Positions 26,818-38,663 of a stretch of DNA of 64,000 nt are shown here, piece after piece. The notes beneath the pieces are model-generated. The model worked only from the letters and a program-made list of their open reading frames with translations, made no database searches and was not told where the DNA came from. How positions within the stretch are numbered: the stretch's first letter is position 1; every line of letters starts with the position of its first letter. The position numbers were made by a program, and so were the translations under genes. Origin of the DNA: Musa acuminata AAA Group (taxonomy: Eukaryota > Streptophyta > Magnoliopsida > Zingiberales > Musaceae). The stretch lies in the NCBI RefSeq assembly GCF_036884655.1, contig NC_088335.1, positions 44,758,501 to 44,822,500 of the forward strand, read 5' to 3'.

Positions 26818-29800
26818 TAGGGTTTACTATACCGACACGTATTGCCCTATACCGGACGGTATAGTTATATGACTTAGTATCGCTCGATACAAGATTTGTA
26901 CCGATCGATAACGGTCAAAATATGATTGTTACCGACTGATACAGGTCAGTAATGATCAAATTTTGATTGTTACTAACCAAGGACTAAAATTGTCTTATTT
27001 CAAATGATTAATTTGACTATTTGAACGAAAGAATTTTTAAATCCTTTTCTTTTTTTTTAGCTTATTTTATTTTCTCAATCTATTCAATTATCTCAAACTC
27101 TTTCTCACTCATATATCTTTCTCATTTTTCATATTTTCACTCTCCTAAACTCAACATTTTATTGATTTGATCAAATTTGAGAGATTGAGGTGAGAGGATT
27201 AAGAGGAAAAACACTCTAATCAAAGATGTATTTGTTCTTTTTCTATATCTTTATTGATTTATAAGATGATTAAGTCTATTCTATATAGTTAATAATTTAA
27301 TATTTAATATATTATTTGATTTATTTTTTCATGGTAAAATAGTATTAATTAAAGAGTAATTAAAATCTTTAATATTGTGATTAGTATATTTAATATAAAT
27401 TTTCAAAATTAAACACTTAGTGGGTCAAATCTTTATATGTCATGTCTATTAAGGTGAATTATATGTTTGTGATGGTACAATAGATGTAATTAGGTTTTAA
27501 TTAAGATTTCTTATATTATAAATAGTGGATTTATTGATGATTTAATTAAAATTTAATCAATATTGGATCAATTCAATGTTTTAATACATATTTATAATGG
27601 TGAAAGAGGATTAATTAACTATATTAATACTATAATTAGTTTATTTAATTATGATGACATCAAAATTTGACACATATTGGATTAATTAAATATCTTTATG
27701 CATATAAGAGTATTTGACATATTTATAATGACGAAGAAAAAAAATTAAAGAGTAATTAACTACGTTAATAGTGTAATTAATATATTTAATTATGATTTCA
27801 TCATAATTTACTTACGTTGGGTCAAATATACATATTTAATAATTTTTAGGATGTTTGACAATTTTTATAATGGTAAAATAGAGATAATTATGGTTTATTT
27901 AAGTTCTTTTATTACTATAATTAGTGTATTTACTGAATTTTTTTGTGATATTAAGTTAATTCTACATATTTAACGTCGGTTGATTGACAAAGTTAGTTCA
28001 TTACGTATACTTGCACTTTGTTATTTGATTTAATTTTAGTAAGAACATGCACTTTGTTATTTGATTTAATTTTAGTAAGAACATGATACTAAGGGAACAT
28101 GTATATGAGGATACTTCAGATCATGCTCGACTGAAACTATCATCATTAGTAATGCATTTATTGTGATCATATCAATAAGGGTGGAGATGTAATTGGCCAA
28201 TAGATATCCAGATATTGCAAAATATAAGAAAGTTCTAACGGAGGTTCATAAATCCTTTTAAGATAAGTTACAATAGGCAAGGGAAGATGCAATGAAAAAG
28301 AAGACAAGAGCTGAGAAAGAAAACTATAGGGATACGCAAGAGTTGGTTATGATGAATGTGATGGTCGTGGTGATGAAATTGAACATGATCTCATAGTTAG
28401 TATTTTTGTATCATTGGAGCATCAGTACATCTATGAGGAAGCAATGAGATATCGACGACTTGACTCACAATGAAAGCATGACTATGGTAGTAGGCCTGTG
28501 CCACAAGGAATCCAAAGGTCGACCAGCATAAGATAACCAACTGCCTCTCCTAAGTTAAGTTAAATTGGTAGCATGAGGTAAAGTGGAATCCGTGATTTTA
28601 TGAGAGGACTTGGTTGGACGTCAATACCATATATTATTGATATTGATCCACAAGCCTATCCTTCACAAACAGCAAAACAAACAGGGATTGACGATGCATA
28701 TACAAAAGAAAAGAAATGGGATATTGGGAAGACAATTGTAAAATGGTTTAACTTCTATTAGATTTAAACAAATATAATCCAAGGTCCATATTATCAAAGT
28801 ATGATATCCTCTATTGAAAAATCTAGTATAGGATTAAACCACAACTAAAGGAGATCCACGATGTATATTTAGATGAGGAGGCAACAAAACTAAAGGATTG
28901 AATCAAATCCTTCAGAAAGGGAGTGGGATGAATACGGGGTGATACTGATGTGTGATAGTTGGATAGAGTCAACAAGAATGAGTATCATCAATTTTCTTAT
29001 TTATTGTAATAAACAAAAATTTTTCATAAGCCAATTAATGCTTCCGATAAGATTCAAGATGCAAACGATATTGAAAACCTAATGGAAACGGTAGTAGAGG
29101 AGATCAAATCATAGTACACTATCTAGATAGTCATCGATAATGAAGCTATTTTCAAGAATGCTAATTTACAATTGATGAAAAAGAGGAAAACATTATTTTG
29201 GACTCCATGCGTAGCTCATTGTATTGCATGGATCTAATATCGAAGGATATTGTGAGCTACCATATTATCCAACGTCCATATTATCAAATATCCTCTATTC
29301 AAAAATCTAGCATAGGATTAAACCACAACCAAAGGAGATCCATTATGTATATTTAGATGAGGAGACAACAAAACTAAAGGATTGAATCAAATCTTTCAAG
29401 AGAGAGTGGGATGAATACGGGGTGACACTGATGTGTGATAGTTGGATAGAGTCAACAAGAATGAGTATCATCAATTTTCTTATTTATTGCAATAAACGGA
29501 TAGTTTTTCATAAGCCAGTGCTTCCGATAAGATTCAAGATGCAAACGATATTGAAAACCTAATGGAAACGGTAGTAGAGGAGATCAAATCATAGTACACT
29601 ATCTAGATAGTCATCGATAATGAAGCCATTTTCAAGAATGCTAATTTACAATTGATGAAAAAGAGGAAAACATTATTTTGGACTCCATGTGTAGCTCATT
29701 GCATTGCATGGATCTAATACCGAAGGATATTGTGAGCTACCATCCGTTAGCATAGCTCGAGTATAATTGATTACAAAGTTTATATATAATCATTATTGGT

Positions 29801-32224
29801 CCACTCTTTAATGCAAAAATATATAAATGGTGAAATACTCGGACCTAGAGACATTCGATTTGTTATAAATTTTATTGTTTTAAATTCAATACAACAAAAG
29901 AAGTAGGACCTTAAGGCAATGGTCATCTTACAAGAATGGTCTGATTCTAGGTATTCAACATTGAGCGATGGAAAAAAGATTAAAAAAAAAGAAGACTATT
30001 CTTTCTTCTAGATTTTAGGAAATTATGAAAAAAAAGGAACCACTTTATGTTGTCCTCCGTAAAATCGATATGGATAAGCGTCCCCAAATGCCTTATCTTA
30101 AATATATGCCAATTACAACAAGAGAGAAAGTCAAGAAAGCATTTAAAGATGATTCTCAGGTCGAGCAATACTTACAGATCATCGATCATAGGACTAAAGT
30201 TCATATAGATCAAGATATCCATAATGTAGGTAAATACATATTTGATATAATTTAATTCATAATATTTTAATATTTAAAAGGTTCTTACTATTGTCTAATT
30301 TTTAAATTACTAATGTAATTTAACTCATAATTTTTTAATATTTATCTTGTAGCGTATTATCTAAATTTGGTCATTCAATTTTGGAATAATTTTAGATCGC
30401 GATTAGATTTATTGTCAGCACTAAGAAATATTATATATCGACTCTTGTCAAATATTATCGGTGCAATTGATATTATTATGGAGAGTCAATTATTTTGGAA
30501 AATAATTGATTCATTTTCCAACATTATACTTATATCGTGTCATTATAATATAGATTATAGTGAGAAAAAATTACACATATATTGATTATAAATTATATTT
30601 TATATTAATTATTTATTATGTTAATAAAGTTTTATTTATATCTTTTTGTGGTCAAGTAGTGGTTACAACTTGAAGGGAATACACCAAATTTAAGGAATGT
30701 TGTTATCTGTGTAATTTCGCAGATGACATCTAGTGGTTGTGAATGTAATTGGTCGATGTTTGCATTGATTTACACAAAAGTCCACAACAGACTATTGTAT
30801 AAACGGTTAGAGAAAATGATATATGTCCACTATAACATGCAGCTAAGGTTGTCATGTGGAGCTAGACAATGAGCTAAACGAAACAAAGATTGATCTCATC
30901 GACCTCCAATTCTATAACAAAGATTCAAAGTCAATGTTAGAGTGGGTTGAAATAGTAGAGAACCAAGAGGATCCCTTACTTGATAAGGCGGGAGATCCTC
31001 AACATCTATGTTTTATCACCGAGACAATAAAAAGAAGAGGAAGCACATCCCCAGTAGGAGGAATATTCCCCTCAATCATAACGTGGTGTAAGGGGTGGGA
31101 GAACATCGAGTTAGACTACTTGAGTAACTAGATACACCCAACCGTCATAGTCGTCTGCCCAGCATGCAAAGGAAAAGGCAAAGGGGAAGACAGTAGCATT
31201 AGTCGCACTATTGGAAAAAGTTGAGTTGAATAATGAAATGTCTTCTCAATCGCATTAAACAACATGCTTAGTCTAGAGACATGGTAGCGACATGGACAGT
31301 AGTGCCTCAACCAATGATGGTGATCACGCCAAGGAGTCGATGGTCCCGTCGACACAATTTGAGAGTGGTGCATGGATCAAAGAACAATATTTTACACATC
31401 ATCCAAGATTCGGATCATAGAACTCAAAAGGTATTAGTTAAGTTTATATACAGAAGGAAAAGATAGTGGATTATTCTGAGTAGATACGACAAAGTCTTCA
31501 CAATGTAAACACAGAGCAAAGCTCATCGTATTCACAATCATCGTATTATGGATAATCTTATGCCAATAACAATACGATAATAGTTGGCCAAACTTAGCAG
31601 ATCAGTAGTGAAAGTAGAAGTTCTGATATTATTCTCTATGCTTCGTACTAATATATGCCACAATTGTACTTGCCTCATGAACTGCCTCGAACATGTGTGA
31701 TCCACAACGATCAAACTACGACTATCATTATATCGATGCAGCAATGACATACAATATATCAGTATATTATGTTATGGAATCAATTTCATAATTAATTCGA
31801 TAAATAAATCAAATTAATATACAAATTTATAAGATCGAGGACTCCAATTTACCGCCCATGAACCTAAAAGCTTAAGTTGTTTAAAACAAAACCCGATAAT
31901 TCAAATCATTTCTTTATACATAATTAATTCAATATTAATGAAAGGATGATGCAAAACATATTATAAGATTACTCTTGAAAATCCGAAAAAGATATATACC
32001 ACTATTCTTTCATAATTTAGATTATTTTACTAAATTTATATCTATTTTTAACTTTAAAACCCTATTCTAATTTTTTTATTTTTTAAATATTTTTAGAGTT
32101 ATTTTTTATAATTTTTAATATACCATAAATATATCCCAACATGCGAAAAATCGATATATCTCAATACATACCATACCAACACATATGATCGATACATTCG
32201 TAGGGACCGATTCAGCAATCCTTG
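26818..32224 (+). mobile_element. Decayed autonomous-type hAT transposon, 5.4 kb
   Basis: It is flanked by near-identical 8-bp repeats, CCTAAAAC (26810-26817) and ACTAAAAC (32225-32232). Its ends, TAGGGTTTACT and (inverted) CAAGGATTGCT, are imperfect hAT-type termini followed by TACCG-rich sequence. Inside, broken frames on the + strand keep transposase pieces: a DSWIESTRMSIINF block, a CVAHCI block (twice), and near 30720-30860 the C-terminal dimerisation region with SSGCECNWS and LYKRLEKMIYVHYN. Stops and frameshifts are many, so no active transposase is made. A 490-bp part is tandemly duplicated. Flanking TACCG-rich ends link it to the small hAT elements in this window. Confidence 0.8.
28779..29743 (+). 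repeat. 490-bp tandem duplication inside the hAT element
   Basis: The segment 28779-29263 is repeated at 29269-29743 with few substitutions and small indels. Both copies run from GTCCATATTATCAAA to GGATATTGTGAGCTACCAT and cover the DSWIEST to CVAHCI part of the transposase. The copies look much more alike than the element's overall decay would suggest. Confidence 0.9.
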
Positions 32225-32744
32225 ACTAAAACTACTGCTTACAGAAGTTTCTTGCTTATTTTTCTCATAATATTGCTAAAAGTATGTTCAACATATTCAA
32301 TATTAACTTCACTAGTTATAAAACCTTTCGTTTCTGCGATCACGGGTAAAAAAATAGCTGACTTTTTCCTGCAATGTGTCGCAAGTCATATAGAACAGAT
32401 ATAGAGCAAAAACAAAAATTATTACTCATTGAGGCCTAAAAATCAACAAAAATGAAAGGATGAGGCCGTTGTTCCTGCTGATCAAACGAGGGGCACATGT
32501 GAGAACCATTACTTGCTCTCCGATTGCTGCTGATTGCCACCACCACCACATCGGACTTGTACCGACATTAAACTATGAAATCACCACACGATTAAAAAGG
32601 AACTTCAACCAATTTGGGCAGAAACTACACTAATGTTTGAAAAAGACTGCTCTTCGAAGACTGACCAAAATGCAGCTTGCATCTGTAATATAATCACATA
32701 ATACATTCTTAAAATTCTTTGTCGCAAGTCTTAGATTCAGCAGT
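32225..32744. other. Spacer after CLPR4
   Basis: Contains the hAT right flank and the presumed CLPR4 3' UTR (minus strand). No other gene is seen. Confidence 0.4.
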
Positions 32745-35700
32745 CTATATAAGTTGAGCTTTTTTAAGATCTGAAACAACACTCCGATCTTCGCGTCCTC
32801 TTTCATTGTACAATACCTGCCATAAACGGTGAGTTCAGCCACAGCTTGTGTTAAAAATTAGGCAACAAAATGTGTTTCTCTAGCTAAATACTACCTTATC
32901 AATGATACCATATTCAACTGCTTCACTAGGACTGAAATATTTCGGACGTCTGATATCTTCCTCGATTTGCTCACGAGATTTTCCTATATGCTTCGAGTAT
33001 AAGCCAACCTGAACATGTTTGACATCACTTTCAATAATAACAATCAGAAGCATAGTTTCAAAAGCTGTCTTGGAAAACCTAGGACACTAAAAATGCTATT
33101 TCAGTATGATGTTGCTTCTCATTCATCCTAGTTGTTATCAGTTTTGCAGAAGTCCATCATATGATCCCACCATAATGAAACCCATTCTCATATGAGCAAA
33201 CAATCCACTATAATGTTATCAGTTAACGGTGTCATATTGATCGCATTCATGTTTGTATGAACCACTATATACATCACCATATTGGTCAGGAAAAGGAGAT
33301 GTAACAAAGCAAAAAATAAAATTAAAAAAAAAAGCAGAATACTTTCCTTTGCAATTTTCATAAAAAAGAATGGTTTCTTTTGGACATGTCAAATGCACTT
33401 AGAAAAAAGAAAGTCATGCCTGTGGTGACAAGCATAGATCTTGTTGCAGAAATTGGTTGAGGCAATTTGTTGCATGATTATGAATAGAATAAAGGTAGTC
33501 ATCTTTTTCCATACATGAAAAGCTGTGTTTTGAGAAAATTTTTGTGAGGCCATGAGAAAGTCACTGTTCTAAGCACACTGACCATAATTTTAGAGAAGGG
33601 ATTTACTTTTTGATCACTGGTGTCACACCGAGCACCAAATGGACTTCAATGGGGAAAAAAAGTGAGAGAGCCAGGAAAGCGAGCATGCCTCCCCGGAGGA
33701 AAGAAGAATGCAGATAAAGGAGAAGCGGATAAAGTTGAGTAGTCCTCCTAAGAACAAGACAAATCCAAGTTACATTTTCTTTCCATCCCTCTCAGACCTG
33801 CTACATCAAACAGAATAGTAAGGCTGGTACTTAAACAGCCTCAAGAGCAATCTGGGTCTAAGATTCAACCTTCACTTAAATGTATCCAAATTGGCATTAG
33901 AACCAGTCTAGGCTCGGACCAGTAGACATGCACAATTAGGAATGTTCTTAGGAGAAGCTCACTAAAGGAATCTCCAGGTGAAATATTTGGAAGCAGAACC
34001 ATCTACCATGATGGATATGCAGTTTCAAATAGTAAAATAGTAACAAGCAAGCATCTGAAGCATTAATTTGGATTATTTTCACATTAAAACCAAGAACAAA
34101 TTTTTAACTGTGTAGGAGTAGATTGACTAAATTGGCTATTATATATTTGCAAAAGGACTTCTTACGAACATTGATATATGACTTGTACCACTAAATGGAG
34201 TAAGGATGTGAACCCCATCATTTTTAGTATAGCTTTCTAAGAATGTTTTAGTGCTGTTATCATTGAAGTGAAGGCACAGTCAGGCACTAACTTCTCTTGG
34301 AGCCTAGAGAGAAGTACAAAGCCAAACATATCCGTTTGAAGTAATGCATTGAATATGAATAACAATGATCCATATTTTCCAAACTGAAGTACTACTAGAA
34401 TTGAGATGTAATCAATCAAAAAAAAATTGGCTAACTAGTTCAAAGGAGGTTAAATACTTTGAAAAGACAAAGGTGGAGAACAAGAAGGAAGCAACAGAAA
34501 ATCAATACATCAATAATAGAGGAAAAAAGAGAGAGGAGAAGAACACAACAACAGATGGATATGTTAAATCCAAATTGTTCAGTTTTAGCTTCCTTTTCAA
34601 TGAAGAAAATTCTCCATATATATCAGGTTCTTTTCCTTGACGAAAAATAAAATTTTATACGTCATGGAAACAAATTCAATGTCATTTGTAATCAGGCACT
34701 TACTGGCTTCATTGTAATGGCTTAAAGAAGTTTGGTTAAGTAATAACTTAAGACATCTACCAACTCAAGAAGAAAATCACTAACAAATGCCAAGATATAA
34801 AAAACAAAGATAAATAACAACATATATAAAATGATAAAGCACCTAATACAGTGCATGAGAAATGATAATATCAAGCAATCAACCAAAACCACAATTTTAT
34901 AAATCCAGGATTCCAAAGAATAACTTTTAAATGACCTAAACAAACTTATTGCACATCATCTGGAAGATTCTTTAAAATCGGAAATGAATGGTGTTATTCA
35001 GTTTCATTAGCAAAAGAGCGAACCCATACCAATTCAGCCTTCACATTTCTTATTTCTTTTCTTGCAAGTTCAACATCTGTAGCTTGACCTTGAAATCTTG
35101 CAATAGGCTGTTTCAATAGGAGCATAATTTAGATAATATCAGTAAGAATTTATAGATCTAATCAACAAATAACGCAAAGAAAGAAAAGGCAACTACTTTG
35201 GTCTAAAAAGAAGATATACAATATAAAAGCCAAATATACCACAGTTCACTGAAATGTAGTGACATAAAATTACAGAATGGTGAATTTACCTGCTTTATCA
35301 TTATTGTTGATGACGGTAGAGCAGCACGGTTTCCTTTAGAACCAGCAGCCAAGAGTAGTGCAGCTTCTCCCCAAGCATTGCCAACACACAGTGTGAAGAT
35401 TGGCGGTTTGACATAACTATATTTTGAGGGAAGAAATACATTGAATTATATTAAGCACATTACAACTGATATCATTCTGCCTGATTTGCAAATTTTCATT
35501 AATCCCCATCTGAACATGAAAAGGACTGCAGTATAATCATGATAATCATAAAGTTATAAAGTAGAGAAGAAACAAGTAGAGGTAACAAAACAATTCTTTC
35601 AAAATTTCATTGCAGCAAGAAATCAAATCTTGATCTGTTACCAATTTCATCAACTGGTATATCAGACTATACCGCCTCGTATTCGCAAACAAAAAAATCA

Positions 35701-38307
35701 ACCTATATGCTCTACCCTTGGATGGAGCCGACAGATCCATGCCAGTCCATAACTGGATTTGCATGTCAACAAGACTATGGTGACTTTCAGAAATTTGAAC
35801 TACTTTGAGGTAATAGAATAATTCCGATTTGCAACATTGCTCTCATCAATAAGTTATATTAGTTGTACAGTGATAAGAGTATTACTGCAGCAGTCTTGAA
35901 TCATCACAGGTATTCAAACACACATCTACCATGATATTAGGGTCTATCGCCTTTTTAGTTATAAGCCCTTACTTTCATAAAGCATTAAAGACATCTTCCC
36001 TCATCAAAGAATTTGTAAGAAAAAGCAACTATTTAACTCTTGGGTAATATGCACTTAATCACATATAGTCAGCAGACTCAAAAGTAACATGAACAGATAA
36101 GTCAACATAGTTCAAATAACATGAGTGAAGGCAGTAACCTCATGACATCGTAAATTGCAAAAGCCTCTGTCTCATAGCCCAATTTCTCCCCACCCTAGAG
36201 AATTGACATAAAAATAGGGTAAGTTATAGGAAGATTGTTTTTTATCATAAGTCAGCTTGTATCTTGTGTCACAATCCTAAATGTGGTGCAAAAAAATAAA
36301 GCACAGATACCAACTGGAGTCACCCTAGGGAAACACAAAGTCTTGAAAGAAATTCTGCAACAATATGCTTCCATTTTCCACATGCTTCTGCTACATAGCA
36401 ACTTGTGTTGAGTTAAAAGTGATAGAAATTAACATCTTAGCTAAACTGGAAACTTCATTTACACATGTGTCTCAAACAGATAACTGCTGCATATGTTATT
36501 AGTGATATGGAGATAACATGACTGCAGGTTTTAAAATCCACTGACACACATGTAGCTCAAACAGATAACTGCAGCATCCATATGTGAATCCAACAATTAA
36601 GTTTCACAGGCCATTATAATCCCTCAATTATAATGGTTAAATATAGTATACAGCTAACAGATAAACAAAGAAATACACATATTACATAACTTTTCTAATA
36701 TTCAATCTACCAAATACCATGTATCAGAAATTCAGGGATTATAACGTGTAAAATGTTATCCTCACAAATAAAAAAGGTAAATAAAAATGTGATCATTAAT
36801 AGGGGAAAGAACAACTAGCCTTTGTTGTTCCAGTGGAATTTATGTATAGGTAAATGGGCTTTTCTACGTCTTCATATTGAAGGTAAAGAAATTCTGCCAT
36901 CATCAACTCTGTCACTGATGGAACAAGAGACATGCCCAAATATACAATTCGATTTTTGTACAAGTAAGAAGCGAGATCAGGAGGTGGTTGCTCCCAAGCA
37001 TTTCCTCTCAAGAAAGGAATAACCTGTCGATAAGTAAAAACAAAATGAAGGGTTATGAACATTTCAAAATGATAATTAGTCATCAAACAGCAAAAAGAAT
37101 ACAATCAAATATCAATCGTGGACATTATAGCATTCAAAAGCAAGCGATGATATGACAGCAATATCCAACAGTTTGAAAAAGAAAATAAGAATGCAATACC
37201 TGAAAAAAGGACAGCCTAGTGCATGAAGGTAAAGTCAGTGCGAGGTGTCAAGGAGATCAGTCTATACAGTCTTACCCTTGCGACAAAGATATCTACTAAC
37301 TGTTGATGTGATTAAAAAAATCTGCATGATAAAATAATTACTAATACTAAGACCATAGGGTGTGTGTCCAGTGAATTTCGCATAACTATAAAACTCCTTA
37401 AAGGATCAATCTAAAGCTCTTTTCTTATTGATAATGAATGAATATGCTAAAATAAAGTGGTTAAAGTGGAGAGGGGTGTCGAGGGTTTGGTGTAACAATC
37501 GTGTATCCCTTAGACCAAACAAAAATTTTATATGACTATTATAATTGACTTTGTTTTTCTCCTACAGATATCTCAACATGTGGTTACCCTCTTAGAATTC
37601 TTTTGCATTGTGATGTCCATGCTATTACTTCATTCTCAGATAGTTCAGTCACAAAATGCAAATTGACAAAGAAACATTCCGATTCACTCGTTGATAAAGT
37701 GGTTGACTTCCAATATAAAATTACAATATCTGAGCTAATGATCTTTTAGAACAAATAATCTCGGTAGCAAACACCAGATTCTGTGGACAGACAGATAAAA
37801 TCCATTTTTGTTAGAACGTTTCAGATATCGGCTTCGCTTCAAGTTCACCAGATGAAGGGGACCATAACATCACTCAGAACTGGCAAAATAAATCAACATA
37901 AAGAAATAAGGAAAATTTTCAACAAAACAAATGCAAAAAAAAAAAAAAACTGAATAAGAAGAGAAACGAAACAATTAGGGAAAAGAAGCAACTTTTCTTC
38001 TTCTATTGGTTACCATGGTAACGACACCCCTTGTGGGTCGGCGGCCAGTGGATACGACCGGCAGCTTCAGCGACGGAACCCTAATCTTAAGCCCATTGAA
38101 GTCGCCGTGAACGCTACCGCAGACAAAAGGGGAGGAAACGAGGCTGCTGCCGAGGGAACAAGACCTCGAGGAGGAGGCCACCGGGGGCCGGCCGAAAGCC
38201 GCTCTCTTCGGTGCCCACCTGCCGCTGCCCTGCGATCTGGGAGAGATGGAGAGCATTTGGGGAGAGTCGGCGGAGACCAATCGTTGCGAGGACAAGGCGA
38301 CTTCCAT
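32745..38307 (-). CDS. CLPR4: Chloroplast Clp protease non-catalytic subunit ClpR4
   Basis: Seven minus-strand exons, 38307-38014, 37023-36820, 36194-36139, 35416-35290, 35107-35030, 33008-32895 and 32816-32745, join in phase to 314 aa; Arabidopsis CLPR4 is about 305. The first about 95 residues are Ser/Arg/Pro-rich, a plastid transit peptide ending near GVVTM. The mature part has family blocks: EQPPPDLASYLYKNRIVYLG, EKPIYLYINSTGTTK, GYETEAFAIYDVM, FTLCVGNAWGEAALLLAAG, PSSTIMIKQPIARFQGQATD, RRPKYFSPSEAVEYGIIDK and VVSDLKKAQLI at the end. The ClpP active-site Ser is absent (GEAALLL in its place) and the His is Lys (IMIKQP for IMIHQP), as expected for a ClpR. It would be a structural subunit of the stromal ClpP/R core, needed for chloroplast development. 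Intron 2 has a GC donor; the rest are GT-AG. Confidence 0.95.
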
Positions 38308-38663
38308 GGCCCCTATCTTGCTCTCTCCCTGCAGGGGACGGATAAAGGGCAGAAGCGACGAGCGTGGGCCTCTTCTTTCTCGTGGGCCTCTTCTTTCGCG
38401 TGGGCTCGTCGCTGGCCCTATGGATACCCAATCTTAAAGTTTGATGACCTAATGACTAATGACAAAATTGCGAACGCAAACTATATATAATTTCGTGTTT
38501 GATATTTTGCTTTGTAGAAATCAACATTTGGGCGTCGCGTGCGGCGGAGGAAACGAGGGCGAGCGTCCGTCCGTGGCGAAAGCCGACAGCCAATTCGCCC
38601 AACCCCTCAAAGTTTAATCGTGCTTCCCCCTCGTCCCTCGTCCCTCGTCCCTCTAGAGTTCCG
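38308..38663. promoter_or_regulatory. Shared bidirectional promoter, CLPR4 / EXO84-like
   Basis: Only 356 bases separate the two divergent start codons. TGGGCC at 38365 and 38383 and TGGGCT at 38401 form three TGGGCY (site II, TCP-binding type) motifs at an exact 18-bp spacing, inside a repeated GTGGGCCTCTTCTTTC unit. Site II motifs are common before plant genes for organelle and growth functions, which suits CLPR4. A TATATATAA stretch near 38480-38489 may serve the + strand gene. Near the + start codon TCCCTCG is repeated (38631-38650). Confidence 0.65.

Noticed and set aside
38107..38490. 127-codon open frame on the plus strand
   Set aside because: It is mostly antisense to the CLPR4 transit-peptide exon and runs into the promoter repeats.
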